DNA of 64,000 nucleotides from Aliidiomarina indica (GCF_015354615.1 NZ_JACAVQ010000001.1:186001-250000); one strand, 5' to 3'. Positions 46,947 through 58,390 are shown, counted from the stretch's first letter. A program made the numbers and translations. The notes: generated by a model not told the origin, from the letters alone.

Positions 46947-49661
46947 ATGGCTAGCCAAGATAGTTTGAAAACCCATTCCTCACTCGAGGTAAATGGTTCA
47001 ACCTACCATTATTACAGTCTCCCTAAGGCTGCAGAAGCACTCGGTGATATTGACCGCTTGCCGGTTTCCATGAAAGTTCTATTGGAAAACTTGTTACGTC
47101 ATGAAGATGGCAGCACCGTAAAGAAAGAAGATTTCAACGCCATTGTCGATTGGTTAGACGAGCGAAAATCGGATAAGGAAATAGAATATCGTCCCGCTCG
47201 CGTACTGATGCAAGATTTTACCGGCGTGCCAGCCGTTGTTGATTTAGCAGCAATGCGCGACGCGGTCGCCAAAGCGGGCTTACCCGCAGATAAAATTAAT
47301 CCATTATCAGCAGTGGATTTAGTGATCGACCATTCGGTCATGGTGGATAAGTTCGCTAGCCCTGAGGCGTTCGAACAGAATGTCAAAATCGAAATGGAGC
47401 GCAACAAGGAACGTTACGAGTTTCTACGCTGGGGGCAAAAAGCGTTCGATAATTTCCGTGTGGTTCCTCCGGGCACCGGCATTTGCCATCAGGTTAACTT
47501 AGAGTATTTGGCAAAAGTGGTGTGGAGCAGTGAAGAAGACGGAAAAACCTATGCCTACCCAGATACCCTTGTGGGTACCGATTCCCACACGACGATGATC
47601 AATGGTTTGGGCGTGTTAGGTTGGGGCGTAGGTGGAATCGAAGCGGAGGCTGCGATGCTCGGACAGCCCATTTCCATGCTGATCCCAGAAGTTGTCGGCT
47701 TTCGTCTCGACGGCGCTTTACCTGAGGGTGTTACCGCAACAGATTTGGTACTTACAGTGACACAAATGCTGCGCAAGAAGGGCGTGGTCGGCAAATTCGT
47801 TGAGTTTTATGGTCCCGGATTGGCCAACTTACCCCTTGCGGATCGGGCCACCATTGCCAACATGGCCCCGGAATATGGGGCTACCTGTGGCTTTTTCCCA
47901 GTCGACCAAGAGACACTGACTTACCTAGAATTATCGGGCCGTGACGCTGAAACCATTGCCTTGGTTGAAGCCTACTCAAAAGCTCAAGGTATGTGGCGTG
48001 ATGACGATAGTGAACCGGTGTTCACGGATACCCTCGAGCTTAATATGAACACGGTGGTACCGTCGTTAGCAGGGCCGAAACGACCGCAAGATCGGGTAAG
48101 CCTCAGTCAATTACCGAAAAGCTTTGATCTGTTGCTCGATTCCATCGGCGTTGCAGAAGATCCAGAAATGGGCGCACCGGAGTCATTTAGCCGTGCAGAA
48201 GTAACCGAAGATACCTTGGTTCCTCTGGAAGGAACGGATCATCGCTTACGCCACGGCGATGTCGTTATCGCAGCCATTACCTCCTGTACCAACACCTCGA
48301 ACCCGAGTGTGATGTTGGCGGCGGGTTTAGTGGCGAAAAAGGCGCTCGAGAAAGGATTGCAGCGAAAACCCTGGGTGAAGTCGTCGCTGGCGCCGGGCTC
48401 GAAAGTAGTGACTGATTACTTGAACGCGGCGGGCCTCAACACCTACTTGGACAAGCTCGGCTTTGATTTGGTCGGATACGGATGTACCACCTGTATCGGC
48501 AACTCAGGTCCTTTGCCGGATGATGTATCTACTGCCGTCGATAAGGGTGATCTTGTGGTGTCTTCGGTGCTCTCGGGTAATCGTAACTTTGAGGGACGTA
48601 TTCATCCCCAAGTGAAAGCAAACTGGCTGGCGTCACCGCCGTTAGTGGTTGCCTTCGCGCTTGCAGGCACAACTCGGATTGATTTAAGCAAAGAGCCTCT
48701 GGGAGAAGATAAAGACGGTAATCCGGTGTATCTAAAAGATATCTGGCCGAGCACTGACGAAATTAAAACAGAGGTGAAGAAAGTGGTCAGCGACATGTTC
48801 CGTCATCAATACGCGAATGTGTTTGATGGTGATGAGCATTGGCAAGCGCTGGAAATCCCTGATAGTCAGACCTACGAATGGAATGATGAATCTACCTATG
48901 TGGCAAATCCTCCGTTTTTCCTTGGCATTGATGAGGAGCCAGAAGATCTTGAAGACATTGAAGATGCACGTGTTCTTGCGATCTTCGGCGACACCATTAC
49001 CACGGATCACATTTCTCCAGCCGGTGCGATAAAGCCAGACTCTCCCGCAGGCAAATATCTGCAAGAGCAAGGCGTAGACATTCGTGATTTTAATTCTTAT
49101 GGCTCCCGTCGCGGTAACCATGAAGTGATGATGCGGGGCACCTTTGCCAATATTCGCATTAAAAACTTAATGGCCGAAGGTCGGGAAGGCGGTTACACGA
49201 TACATGTACCGTCTGGTGAGTCGATGTCGATTTACGATGCCGCTATGCGGTACCAGGAAGACGACACACCGCTAGTGGTTATTGCCGGAAAAGAATATGG
49301 TACCGGTTCAAGTCGTGACTGGGCGGCAAAAGGCACGCGCTTACTTGGAGTAAAAGCTGTCATTGCTGAAAGCTTTGAACGTATCCATCGGTCGAACTTA
49401 GTTGGAATGGGCGTATTGCCATTGCAATTCGATGAGGGCGATAGTGCCCAAAACCTAGGGCTAGATGGTACAGAACGCTTTAAGCTGGAGGGACTGAGCA
49501 ATGACATTAAGCCAGGACAGCAGATTAAAGTAACCGCCGAAAAAGACGATGGGGATAACGTTGAATTTGTGGTGACATGCCGTATCGATACTGCAAATGA
49601 AGTGCGCTATTTCTTAAGTGGCGGTATTTTACACCACGTATTACGACAGTTGATTGCGTAA
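46947..49661 (+). CDS. acnA: Aconitate hydratase A
   Basis: [4Fe-4S] enzyme of the TCA cycle, citrate to isocitrate; also an RNA-binding regulator in some bacteria when the cluster is lost. The 904 residues are of the AcnA/IRP type. Cluster cysteines are in [14 protein letters not shown] and [33 protein letters not shown] and [15 protein letters not shown] are substrate segments. AAAGGAG precedes the ATG at 46947, chosen over an in-frame ATG at 46923. A terminator follows the gene. Confidence 0.96.
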   Translation: MASQDSLKTHSSLEVNGSTYHYYSLPKAAEALGDIDRLPVSMKVLLENLLRHEDGSTVKKEDFNAIVDWLDERKSDKEIEYRPARVLMQDFTGVPAVVDLAAMRDAVAKAGLPADKINPLSAVDLVIDHSVMVDKFASPEAFEQNVKIEMERNKERYEFLRWGQKAFDNFRVVPPGTGICHQVNLEYLAKVVWSSEEDGKTYAYPDTLVGTDSHTTMINGLGVLGWGVGGIEAEAAMLGQPISMLIPEVVGFRLDGALPEGVTATDLVLTVTQMLRKKGVVGKFVEFYGPGLANLPLADRATIANMAPEYGATCGFFPVDQETLTYLELSGRDAETIALVEAYSKAQGMWRDDDSEPVFTDTLELNMNTVVPSLAGPKRPQDRVSLSQLPKSFDLLLDSIGVAEDPEMGAPESFSRAEVTEDTLVPLEGTDHRLRHGDVVIAAITSCTNTSNPSVMLAAGLVAKKALEKGLQRKPWVKSSLAPGSKVVTDYLNAAGLNTYLDKLGFDLVGYGCTTCIGNSGPLPDDVSTAVDKGDLVVSSVLSGNRNFEGRIHPQVKANWLASPPLVVAFALAGTTRIDLSKEPLGEDKDGNPVYLKDIWPSTDEIKTEVKKVVSDMFRHQYANVFDGDEHWQALEIPDSQTYEWNDESTYVANPPFFLGIDEEPEDLEDIEDARVLAIFGDTITTDHISPAGAIKPDSPAGKYLQEQGVDIRDFNSYGSRRGNHEVMMRGTFANIRIKNLMAEGREGGYTIHVPSGESMSIYDAAMRYQEDDTPLVVIAGKEYGTGSSRDWAAKGTRLLGVKAVIAESFERIHRSNLVGMGVLPLQFDEGDSAQNLGLDGTERFKLEGLSNDIKPGQQIKVTAEKDDGDNVEFVVTCRIDTANEVRYFLSGGILHHVLRQLIA

Positions 49662-49683
49662 ACAGTAGGGGTGTAAAGAAAGT

Positions 49684-49718
49684 AAAGCCGGTGTGTCGAA
49701 GACACGCCGGCTTTTTTA
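49684..49718. terminator. Terminator between acnA and csiV
   Basis: Stem AAGCCGGTGTGTC / GACACGCCGGCTT with one G-U pair, then TTTTTT on the plus strand. It lies between convergent genes and may act in both directions. Confidence 0.85.
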
Positions 49719-49737
49719 TTAAATTATCTGCGCAGAA

Positions 49738-50970
49738 TTAACGACGATTGGAAAGCTCAGTGCGTCGAATTTGTACAACGATGCCGTAATTTGGATGATC
49801 AAAGTAATGGGTTTGATGAGAGATCACCCGACGCAGCTGTTTAAATGGGTAGGCGCGCAAGAACTCCAAGTTATGAGCATTGGGCTCTAAAAAGTCGCTG
49901 ACTTGCTCGGCCACTGAGAGAGCCGCAGGGTCTAGCTGGATAACTTCACGCAGATTAAAGTCTGTATCAATATGCAAATAGTTGCCCACCAAGTAGATAT
50001 GTAACAAGCCATCAAATTCCCATACGTGCTCAGGAAGCCCGCGAGGTACTTGTTGGGGGCGTTGAGGTACTTGCGCTTCTAGAGTGCTGTCTGCGGCGAA
50101 GGTAAATTCATTACGTTCAATTGCCGAAAGTAAGTGTTGTACATTCGCTACCGCAGTGGAAGCACCGGTACTGGTGTCTACTGCTTGCTCGTGATATTGC
50201 AAACTATCCTGCAACGACGCTACGATTTCTGCGGATCGTGAGGTCGTGGGGAAGCCAAAATACTCAAAATCATCGGTGAAGTTTCGGCCGCCAATTAATC
50301 GATGTTTGCGACCGACGGTACGGCTGAAAACAGGCTGTCGCCACGCCGTATGTAAAATGGGCTCCGCGTCTCGCCGGCGATGGATTTGCTGGCGTAGCGG
50401 TGTAAGCTCAAACTGATCTTCAACCACCAGAAAAGGTGTTTCAGCGATCAGCATCTCTTCGCGAGTGCCGCGTTTATTGCCACTGATAATGACCGGTAGT
50501 TGACGTGGTAACACCGGCTGCTTTTCATCAATGTCCGAGTAAAAGTGGGGTACCAAAGGAATTTCGGGTAAACGACGACAGCCGAGTAATTGCTCAGGGG
50601 GTAATTCAATTTCGCTACGTAATGTCTCAACCGAGAGAATTTTTTCACGAATGGGTCGCACGTATGCACGGGTATCTTCACACTGTGGAAGGGCATAATA
50701 AATTGGTGAAATATCAGGTGTAAGCCGATGAGTGAAGAGATCGCGGCTACCCTCAACGGATATTGGACTGACCGTCAGTGCAAATTGCTCAGAATCGACT
50801 GCTGTTGGCTCAGTATATCGAAATACCAATACCTCAACTTCAAACCAGCGATGGCCCCGATCTGGAATGTCCTCAGTGCTTGTCTGCGCGAATGCATTCG
50901 CGCCAAACAACAGTGCTAATCCTATTGATAGAACCGCGGCACCTTTGCGAATGGGTCTGCCAGCTATCAT
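49738..50970 (-). CDS. csiV: Peptidoglycan-binding protein CsiV-like
   Basis: Periplasmic protein related to CsiV, described in Vibrio cholerae as a cell-shape protein that activates peptidoglycan synthesis through LpoA. The 410 residues start with a signal peptide (VLSIGLALLFGANAFA), then RWFEVEVLVFRYTEP, the family opening, and a C-terminal beta-rich part (LLHIYLVGNYLHIDTDFNLRE). TGGAGAA precedes the ATG at 50970. It lies directly downstream of mfd on the same strand, as in relatives, 52 bases away. Confidence 0.8.
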   Translation of the reverse strand: MIAGRPIRKGAAVLSIGLALLFGANAFAQTSTEDIPDRGHRWFEVEVLVFRYTEPTAVDSEQFALTVSPISVEGSRDLFTHRLTPDISPIYYALPQCEDTRAYVRPIREKILSVETLRSEIELPPEQLLGCRRLPEIPLVPHFYSDIDEKQPVLPRQLPVIISGNKRGTREEMLIAETPFLVVEDQFELTPLRQQIHRRRDAEPILHTAWRQPVFSRTVGRKHRLIGGRNFTDDFEYFGFPTTSRSAEIVASLQDSLQYHEQAVDTSTGASTAVANVQHLLSAIERNEFTFAADSTLEAQVPQRPQQVPRGLPEHVWEFDGLLHIYLVGNYLHIDTDFNLREVIQLDPAALSVAEQVSDFLEPNAHNLEFLRAYPFKQLRRVISHQTHYFDHPNYGIVVQIRRTELSNRR

Positions 50971-51022
50971 GAATGTCGTTCTCCACAATTAAACGGGGCG
51001 TGATCGTGCGTCTGTGTAACCA

Positions 51023-54000
51023 TCATTGCTCTGCCGTGAGCGTGCGTAATAAAGACTGTATCAGCTTTATACGTTCCTGTGTATCGTTGGTCTCCTGACG
51101 AATCTTTAACCGTTGCGCTCCTTCCATACCATACACCGTCGGTTCTTGTTGAATCATGCGAATAATGGTGGCTGGCTCCACCGGCGTGCGTTCAGCAAAA
51201 TCGACATGACCTCCTTTAGGTCCGAGCTCAATTTTTCTGATGCCCAAGGGATCTGCTTGTAAACGAATTTCACTTACCCGAATAAGGTTTTTCGCCGGTT
51301 CTGGTAAGAGTCCAAAGCGATCAATGAGTTCCACTTGTAACTGGTCAAGCGCTTCGGTGGATTCGGCACCGGCAATGCGTTTGTACATCGACAAACGAAT
51401 GTTAATGTCGCGAATATAATCGTCTGGAAGTAGGGCAGAGATGCGTAAATCCACTTCAGTACGATGGCTTAAAAGTTGATCAAGCGAGGGCTCTTTGCCA
51501 TCTCGCAGTGCTTGTACGGCTTTTTCCAACATATCCATATACAAGCTAAAACCAATGGTTTCAATTTGTCCGCTTTGTTCATCACCAAGTAATTCACCCG
51601 CCCCGCGAATTTCCAAATCATGGGTTGCCAGCACAAAGCCGGCACCAAGATCCTCCAGTTGCGAGATAGCTTCAAGGCGCTTTACGGCATCTTTAGTTAT
51701 CCGGCGCGGATGAGGAGTGAGCAGATAGGCGTATGCCTGATGATGAGAGCGTCCAACACGACCGCGCAGCTGGTGTAATTGAGCTAAGCCTAAATTGTCA
51801 GCACGGTCCATGATGATGGTATTGGCGGTGGGCACATCGATACCGGTTTCAATGATAGTCGTACACACCAGAACATTAAAACGCTGGTGATAAAAATCCG
51901 CCATGATTTTCTCAAGCTCGCGCTCGCCCATTTGCCCGTGGGCGGTTTGTACTTGTGCCTCGGGCACAAGCTCAGACAGTTCGCGCGCGGTTTTTTCGAT
52001 GGTTTCCACATTGTTGTGAAGAAAATACACCTGCCCACCACGCAGAATTTCCCGGAGTACTGCCTCACGCACAGTTGCTTTATCGTATTCGCGAACAAAG
52101 GTTTTTACCGCAAGACGACGCGCTGGTGGGGTGGCAATAATGGATAAATCACGAATATTGTTCATGGCCATATTCAGCGTTCGCGGAATCGGCGTGGCGG
52201 TTAAGGTGAGAATATCCACATCGGCGCGCAGCTTTTTAATTTGCTCTTTTTGTCGCACGCCAAAACGATGTTCTTCATCGACAATGAGCAGGCCTAAGTC
52301 TTTAAATTTAATATCGTTCTGGAGTAGTTTGTGAGTGCCAATAACGATATCAACTTTGCCTTCTTCAAGCGCCGCCAAGGTAGTGGTGGTCTGCTTGCCG
52401 GTGCGAAAGCGCGATAGCAACTCGATACGCACGGGCCAATCGGCAAATCGGTTTTGAAAATTATCAAAATGCTGCTGGGCCAACAGGGTGGTTGGTACTA
52501 ATACCGCAACCTGCTTTCCATCATTGACCGCGGTAAACGCAGCACGCATGGCAACTTCCGTTTTGCCAAAGCCAACATCACCACAGACCAAACGATCCAT
52601 GGCGCGCGGGGTTTGCATATCCTGTAACACGGCAGTAATGGCTTCTTGTTGGTCATCGGTTTCTGTAAATGGGAAGCCTGCGGCAAAGCGGATGTGATCG
52701 TCGTCGTTCACTTGGAATGCATAGCCGGGTTTAGCTTCTCGTTGTGCATAGACTTCGAGCAGTTCAGCGGCGACATCGCGCACCTTCTCAGCGGCCTTGC
52801 GGCGCGCTTTTTCCCAACTGTCGTTGCCAAGTTTACTTAGGTGTACCTTATCTTGATCGCCTCCGCTGTAGCGGCTGATCAGGTGGAGCGACGATACCGG
52901 GACAAAAAGTTTGGTGTTGCCGTGGTAATCAAGGGTTAGAAATTCGGTGGCGATACCGCCAGCATCTAAGGTGGTGAGGCCTTGGTAGCGCCCGATACCA
53001 TGATCAACGTGAACAACGAGCTGGCCTAAGCTAAGCTCTGCCAAGTTGCGAATAAGTGCATCGGCTTGTTGGGCATTTTTCTTATCGACTTTACGCCGCT
53101 GTGGGGCGCGGTGACCGAGCAGATCAGTTTCGGTAATCACCCAGAGTCCGGGTAACTCGCCCAGATCGGCATAAAAAGAGTGCTCGAGCGGACTTACCAT
53201 GATGGCCACGGGGCTTTCGTGGGTAAGCGCATCGGCGAAATGGTGTAGCTCAACCGGATGGATAGCCGCTTTACCGAGTAGTTCTAACAAACTCTCACGT
53301 CGACCCGCTGATTCCACACAAAATAGAATACGTTGATGCTTGTTACGGGCACTCGACACATGCTCACGAATTTTATGCAGGGGATCTTTGTGCCGGGCAT
53401 CGACATTAATGTCTGGAACTGGGCGCGTTTTAAAGTCAACGGGCCCTGGTGAGCGCTGTCCTTCAATCACGCCAAGACGAATGCGCGGGTACTGTTTTAG
53501 CTGTTCAAATAACTCATTCTCTGCCAAAAACAGTTGCTGAGGCGGTAAAATCGGCTTTTGCCGATCATAGCGGCGATCTTCATAGCGAAACTGTAAGTCA
53601 TGCCACAGTTTTTGTACTTGTTTGGTGAGATCCCCGTAGGTTAGTACCAGGGTGTCCTTTGGTAAATAATCGAATAAAGTGGCTGTGTCTTGAAAGAACA
53701 GCGGGAAATAGTATTCGATGCCAGCAGGCATGATGCCCTGAGTCACTTGCTGATACACCGACTCGCGGGAGGTGAGCGCCTCAAATTGTTCTCGAAATTG
53801 GCGGCGAAATAACTCTATTCCATCGGGGGTGGTTGGAAACTCTCGCGCAGGCAACAATGAAATGCGGTCAATCGGAGCGTCCGACAGTTGCGTGTCGGTA
53901 TCAAAGGTTCGGATGCTATCAATTTCATCATCGAAGAAGTCAATGCGTAACGGCGCTTCTGTACCCATGGGGAAGACGTCGAGAATGGAGCCGCGTAACG

Positions 54001-54514
54001 AGTATTCGCCATGCTCCATCACTTGATTTACATGACGATAACCGGCGGTGTCGAGTTGATGGCGAAGGCCTTCAAGAGGCTGTGCTTGGCCTTTTTCAAG
54101 TAAAAATCGATGGCCGGCAATATATGAAGGCGGCGCGAATCTGTGCATTAAGGTATTGGCGGCAACAATAAGAATTCCGTTTTCAGCACCGGGTAATTGC
54201 GCTAAAACCCGAATGCGGTCGGAAATAATATCTTGATGGGGTGAAAAATTGTCGTATGGCAAGGTTTCCCAATCAGGCAGTACTTGGATGTCGTTGGCAA
54301 ACTGAGGCGCAAAGAAACGCAATTCTTCTTCAAGTCGATAAGCACTTGGCGCATCGGCAGTCACAAGTAAAAGCATGCCTTGGCGTTGTTGCAGCAATTG
54401 GCTTATGGCAAGCGACAAGCTGCTTCCGGCCAAATGACGCCATGTCATTTCCTTGCCGCTCGCAGCAGGTTTCGACTCTGGAAAAGGGGGCTTTAATAAA
54501 GAAATCTGACTCAT
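51023..54514 (-). CDS. mfd: Transcription-repair coupling factor Mfd
   Basis: SF2 translocase that removes RNA polymerase stalled at DNA lesions and recruits UvrA. The 1163 residues (E. coli 1148) contain the UvrB-homology N-terminus (VTADAPSAYRLEEELRFF), the RNA polymerase-interacting domain (GQLVVHVDHGIGRYQGL), Walker A GDVGFGKTEVAMRAAF, the DEEHRFGV box, TATPIPRTLNMAM, the motif VI region QLRGRVGRSHHQAYAYL and the TRCF C-terminal domain. The ATG at 54514 gives the family N-terminus; the frame is open 27 bases further. Divergent from lolC. Confidence 0.97.
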   Translation of the reverse strand: MSQISLLKPPFPESKPAASGKEMTWRHLAGSSLSLAISQLLQQRQGMLLLVTADAPSAYRLEEELRFFAPQFANDIQVLPDWETLPYDNFSPHQDIISDRIRVLAQLPGAENGILIVAANTLMHRFAPPSYIAGHRFLLEKGQAQPLEGLRHQLDTAGYRHVNQVMEHGEYSLRGSILDVFPMGTEAPLRIDFFDDEIDSIRTFDTDTQLSDAPIDRISLLPAREFPTTPDGIELFRRQFREQFEALTSRESVYQQVTQGIMPAGIEYYFPLFFQDTATLFDYLPKDTLVLTYGDLTKQVQKLWHDLQFRYEDRRYDRQKPILPPQQLFLAENELFEQLKQYPRIRLGVIEGQRSPGPVDFKTRPVPDINVDARHKDPLHKIREHVSSARNKHQRILFCVESAGRRESLLELLGKAAIHPVELHHFADALTHESPVAIMVSPLEHSFYADLGELPGLWVITETDLLGHRAPQRRKVDKKNAQQADALIRNLAELSLGQLVVHVDHGIGRYQGLTTLDAGGIATEFLTLDYHGNTKLFVPVSSLHLISRYSGGDQDKVHLSKLGNDSWEKARRKAAEKVRDVAAELLEVYAQREAKPGYAFQVNDDDHIRFAAGFPFTETDDQQEAITAVLQDMQTPRAMDRLVCGDVGFGKTEVAMRAAFTAVNDGKQVAVLVPTTLLAQQHFDNFQNRFADWPVRIELLSRFRTGKQTTTTLAALEEGKVDIVIGTHKLLQNDIKFKDLGLLIVDEEHRFGVRQKEQIKKLRADVDILTLTATPIPRTLNMAMNNIRDLSIIATPPARRLAVKTFVREYDKATVREAVLREILRGGQVYFLHNNVETIEKTARELSELVPEAQVQTAHGQMGERELEKIMADFYHQRFNVLVCTTIIETGIDVPTANTIIMDRADNLGLAQLHQLRGRVGRSHHQAYAYLLTPHPRRITKDAVKRLEAISQLEDLGAGFVLATHDLEIRGAGELLGDEQSGQIETIGFSLYMDMLEKAVQALRDGKEPSLDQLLSHRTEVDLRISALLPDDYIRDINIRLSMYKRIAGAESTEALDQLQVELIDRFGLLPEPAKNLIRVSEIRLQADPLGIRKIELGPKGGHVDFAERTPVEPATIIRMIQQEPTVYGMEGAQRLKIRQETNDTQERIKLIQSLLRTLTAEQ

Positions 54515-54647
54515 GAAATACTCAATGGTTGTCCATCGCACAGGGCAAGTTTGCGATTATACAGCAAAGCAACTGCTTCGGGCAGGTTGTACCGACACGC
54601 GGTTGTGATTATCCTTGCTATTCATCTTTTGGATTCGGAATTCATTC

Positions 54648-55901
54648 GTGTTGAAATTCTCATTGCCGATCCCCGTATTTTTGGCGCTTCGTTACAGTCG
54701 TTCGCGGGAACGATCGTCCTTCACTCGTTTTATTAGTCGATTTGTCATGGCAGGGATCATGCTAGGTGTTATGGCATTGATTATTGTGATGTCAGTGATG
54801 AATGGTTTTGAACGGGAGTTAAAAACCCGAATACTAGGCATTGTGCCTCAGGTGACCGTTATCGATGCGGCACAAGGTTCGCTGTCCGATTGGCACCAGC
54901 GAGCCGCACAATTGCAGTGGCCGCAACAGGTTCAGCATGTTAGTCCGTTTGTCCAGTCGGAAGGCTTAGTTCAAGGTGAAGGACAGCTGCAAGCGGTGAT
55001 GCTGCAAGGTATTTATCCGGAACATGAGCCCGCTAATAGCGTCTTAGCGGCGCATCTGTTAATGGGCCGGTTAACGGATCTGCAGGCCGGAGAATACCGC
55101 GTATTTATTGGCCGCCCTTTGGCGATGCAATTGGAAGCCCATGTGGGTGATCGCATTCGTATTACCGCTGCTGCAGGGCAACAGCACACACCGCTTGGCG
55201 TGATGCCCGCACAACGTCAGTTTACGGTGGCCGGTATCTTTGAAGTAGGGGCCGATATTGATCAGCAGTTGGTGTTGATGCACGGACAAGATGCAGCTCG
55301 CTTATTTCGTTTTCCGGAGGGAAATGTGAGTGGTATTCGGTTATGGCTGAATGATGCATTCCAAGCGCGGGATGTGGCGAACCAACTGAATCGACAAATC
55401 GAGCAACTGCAGCTGACGGATCAGTTACATGTGCGTGATTGGCAAGAACGCTTTGGTCAGTTATTCGCGGCGGTACGCATGGAAAAGGGCATGATGATGG
55501 TGATGCTAGGGCTGATTGTTGCTGTCGCCGCGTTCAATGCGGTATCGGCCTTAGTGATGCTCATTCAAGATAAACGCAGCGATATTGCGGTGCTACAAAC
55601 CTTAGGTCTGTCGCGGACGCGCTTGTATCAAACCTTGATTATTCAGGGCATGTATAGCGGTGTGGTCGGTATTTTGTTGGGAACCTTTTTAGGTGTGTTA
55701 TTAACCTACAGCCTCAATCCAATTTTAATGACGGCCGGCATTGATATCTTTATGCATGGTCAAGCTATGCCTTTTGAAGTGCGCTGGCGCCAAATTGCAG
55801 ACATTGTGCTGGCAGCGCTTGTCTTAACCATGATCGCGACACTATACCCAGCGTGGCGAGCGGCACGTATCCAACCGGCAGAGATTTTACGCTATGAATA
55901 A
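54648..55901 (+). CDS. lolC: Lipoprotein-releasing system permease LolC
   Basis: Inner-membrane subunit of the Lol ABC system, which extracts lipoproteins and hands them to LolA. The 417 residues show the layout TM1 (about 30-52), a large periplasmic domain, then three TM segments from about 275. FLALRYSRSRERSSF and SVMNGFERELKTRILGIVPQ are LolC/E family text. No good ATG fits; GTG at 54648 with GGAA upstream was chosen, TTG at 54651 is close. lolD overlaps its end by eight bases. Likely one transcript lolCDE. Confidence 0.93.
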   Translation: MLKFSLPIPVFLALRYSRSRERSSFTRFISRFVMAGIMLGVMALIIVMSVMNGFERELKTRILGIVPQVTVIDAAQGSLSDWHQRAAQLQWPQQVQHVSPFVQSEGLVQGEGQLQAVMLQGIYPEHEPANSVLAAHLLMGRLTDLQAGEYRVFIGRPLAMQLEAHVGDRIRITAAAGQQHTPLGVMPAQRQFTVAGIFEVGADIDQQLVLMHGQDAARLFRFPEGNVSGIRLWLNDAFQARDVANQLNRQIEQLQLTDQLHVRDWQERFGQLFAAVRMEKGMMMVMLGLIVAVAAFNAVSALVMLIQDKRSDIAVLQTLGLSRTRLYQTLIIQGMYSGVVGILLGTFLGVLLTYSLNPILMTAGIDIFMHGQAMPFEVRWRQIADIVLAALVLTMIATLYPAWRAARIQPAEILRYE

Positions 55902-56577
55902 GTTAATTCAGGTTCAAGGACTATCGAAAAGTTATCAAGATGGCGAGCAGCGCGTATGTGTTCTTGAACACCTCGACTTTCAACTTGAAGCCGGTGAAAT
56001 GTTGGCTATCGTCGGTGCATCGGGTTCGGGTAAGAGTACTTTCTTGCATATTCTTGGGGGCTTAGATAGCCCTGACGCGGGCATCTTAGAGGTGGTGGCA
56101 GCGCGGCCCTCTGAGATGAGCGCAAATGCGTTAGCGAAATGGCGGAATCGTTCCCTTGGCTTTATTTATCAATTTCATCACTTGCTCGGTGAATTTAGTG
56201 CCCTTGAGAATGTGGCGATGCCGCTGCTTATTGCCGGAAAATCAACCAAGATTGCGCATGAGCAAGCCAAAGCGTTGCTTGAGCGTGTGGGTTTGGGCCA
56301 TCGCTTGCATCATGCGCCGGCGAAGCTGTCCGGTGGTGAGCGGCAACGGGTGGCGATTGCGCGAGCGTTAGTCAATAACCCCGCATTAGTGCTGGCTGAC
56401 GAGCCAACGGGTAACCTTGATGAAGACACCGCTGCGGTCATTTACGACTTGATGCTGGAGTTAAATAAAGAATTTAATACAGCGTTTATTGTGGTAACCC
56501 ACGATACCGCCTTGGCGAAAAAGCTGCCTCGGCAATTGCATCTTGATCACGGTGTTTTTGTGGAGGGTGTGGCATGA
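55894..56577 (+). CDS. lolD: Lipoprotein-releasing system ATPase LolD
   Basis: Cytoplasmic ATPase powering LolC and LolE. The 227 residues have Walker [17 protein letters not shown], the LolD-typical [24 protein letters not shown], signature [15 protein letters not shown] and Walker [13 protein letters not shown]. It overlaps lolC by eight bases and lolE by four (ATGA), so all three are translationally coupled. Confidence 0.97.
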   Translation: MNKLIQVQGLSKSYQDGEQRVCVLEHLDFQLEAGEMLAIVGASGSGKSTFLHILGGLDSPDAGILEVVAARPSEMSANALAKWRNRSLGFIYQFHHLLGEFSALENVAMPLLIAGKSTKIAHEQAKALLERVGLGHRLHHAPAKLSGGERQRVAIARALVNNPALVLADEPTGNLDEDTAAVIYDLMLELNKEFNTAFIVVTHDTALAKKLPRQLHLDHGVFVEGVA

Positions 56578-57812
56578 ATTTGCCGTTGTTGTTAGCGCAA
56601 CGCTTTCGACGCAGTCGTGAAAAAACACGCTATCTAAGTTTTATATCCGCGTCCTCAACCATAGGTATTGGTTTAGGCTGCGCCATTTTGATTGTGCTGT
56701 TATCGGTCATGAATGGCTTTCAAAAAGCGCTTGAAGAAGATTTTCTATCACTGGTTCCCCACGTTGAGTACCGCGCGGTGCGCGGAAGTTTGCGCGATTG
56801 GCAAGAAGTGGTCGCGGTGGCGGAACAGCATTCAGGGGTACGCGCCGCCGCCCCCGTGATCGTGCTCAGCGCAATGATCCAGCAACCGGGGCGATTTCGT
56901 GGGCTTGAGCTGCGTGCGATAGAACCCGACTACGAAGCAAGGGTTTCCGGTCTGCGCCGCTACGTCAGTGATACCGATTGGAATCATTTTAAAGAAACGC
57001 CGAATGGCATTTTACTTGGACAGGGCATGGCAGACTTGCTCAATGTGGGTATCGGCGATGATCTGGTGGTGATGATTCCGCAATTACAGAATAGCGGCGG
57101 TTTGCGAGCGCCACGCAGGCTATCAACGCAAGTGGCGGGTATATTTGCCATGGGTGGCGAATTGGATTTCCAACAAGGTTATATTCACTTGCAAACAGGA
57201 CGCGAAGCGGCGCGATTAGATGGTGACGCCAGCGCGGTGCGCCTCGCCCTGCATAATGTATACGATGCCCCGCACGTGGCGCATGAGGTCGCACGACAAA
57301 TTAATGAATATGCCTATATTCACGATTGGACCCGCACCGAGGGGCACTTGTACCGCGACATTCAGCTTGTGCGTACAATAATGTATCTGGTGTTGGTGCT
57401 CGTACTCGCGGTAGCATCCTTTAATATTGTATCGACTTTAGTGATGGTGGTGCAGGAGAAAAAAGCCAGTATCGCCATCTTGAAGACTATGGGTGCGGAT
57501 CATCGCCTGATTTTGCATACCTTTGTTTGGCAGGGAAGTTTAAACGGCGTTATTGGCGCACTTCTTGGGGGAGTTATTGGCAGCTTAGTTGCACTTTACT
57601 TGCCGGCCATGCTCGCACTGCTAGAGCGTCAGTTTGCCTTTTCGCTGTTGCCAAATGAACTATATTTTGTCAGTCAAATTCCGTCGGAACTCTTGCTGCG
57701 TGATGTTGTAGTGGTGATAGGCGTGGCAATGCTGACGAGCGTTCTAGCAACACTTTATCCTGCATGGCGGGCCGCAAACATGGCGCCGGTTGATGGGTTA
57801 CGGGGCCGCTAA
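56574..57812 (+). CDS. lolE: Lipoprotein-releasing system permease LolE
   Basis: Second permease subunit of the Lol system, 412 residues, with the same one-plus-three TM layout as LolC: TM1 about 25-48, others from about 268. It begins LLLAQRFRRSREKTRYLSFISASST and has LLSVMNGFQKALEEDFLSL, both LolE-like. Presence of separate lolC and lolE, rather than a single lolF, is the enterobacterial-type arrangement. It ends with a four-base overlap on the convergent DUF2062 gene. Confidence 0.94.
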   Translation: MNLPLLLAQRFRRSREKTRYLSFISASSTIGIGLGCAILIVLLSVMNGFQKALEEDFLSLVPHVEYRAVRGSLRDWQEVVAVAEQHSGVRAAAPVIVLSAMIQQPGRFRGLELRAIEPDYEARVSGLRRYVSDTDWNHFKETPNGILLGQGMADLLNVGIGDDLVVMIPQLQNSGGLRAPRRLSTQVAGIFAMGGELDFQQGYIHLQTGREAARLDGDASAVRLALHNVYDAPHVAHEVARQINEYAYIHDWTRTEGHLYRDIQLVRTIMYLVLVLVLAVASFNIVSTLVMVVQEKKASIAILKTMGADHRLILHTFVWQGSLNGVIGALLGGVIGSLVALYLPAMLALLERQFAFSLLPNELYFVSQIPSELLLRDVVVVIGVAMLTSVLATLYPAWRAANMAPVDGLRGR

Positions 57813-58390
57813 TCCGCCTCGTCACGCAGACTTTGCCGGCGTTGTTTGAATTCTTCTTTAAGGGCGCGTAACCGCTCACGACGCAAACGCATGCGTTCGT
57901 CCCAAGCGCTTTGCACAGCTTGCCGCCAAATTTTACGAACCGCCAGGTAACTAAGACTGGAAAATATCGCACCAACCACGATAGAGCCGAGTAACAGGGC
58001 AGGCACTATTGACGACACGCTCGCTTGGAACCAGGCCCACGAAAGCTCAAATAGGAATGGTTCAGAGGGTTGATTCAGTAAAAAAGTACCGACGCGGTAC
58101 GAACCGTAAAGCATGGGTGGCATGGTAATGGGGTTGCTGATCCACACTAATGCCACCGACAGGGGTAAATTTACCCGCAATAGAATAGCCACAGCTGCCG
58201 CTGCGACCATTTGAAACGGCATCGGCATAAAGGCGAGAAAAATCCCTACAGCAAATGCCCCGGCCGCACTGCGACGGTTGAGGTGCCATAGATTTGGGTC
58301 ATGCGCGAGCTTGCCAAAGGGCTTTAAAACCCCATAGGCATTTAGCTTGTGGATGTCGGGCATAAACCGTTTTAGAAATTTTCTTGGCAT
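57809..58390 (-). CDS. DUF2062 domain membrane protein
   Basis: Small inner-membrane protein of the DUF2062 family, function unknown. The 193 residues carry GIFLAFMPMPFQMVAAAAVAI and VWISNPITMPPMLYGSYRVG, the family core with two or three helices, a further helix near 125-150, and a basic C-terminal helix. DUF2062 genes often sit next to comEC in gammaproteobacteria, as here, where the two are divergent with 54 bases between. Confidence 0.88.
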   Translation of the reverse strand: MPRKFLKRFMPDIHKLNAYGVLKPFGKLAHDPNLWHLNRRSAAGAFAVGIFLAFMPMPFQMVAAAAVAILLRVNLPLSVALVWISNPITMPPMLYGSYRVGTFLLNQPSEPFLFELSWAWFQASVSSIVPALLLGSIVVGAIFSSLSYLAVRKIWRQAVQSAWDERMRLRRERLRALKEEFKQRRQSLRDEAD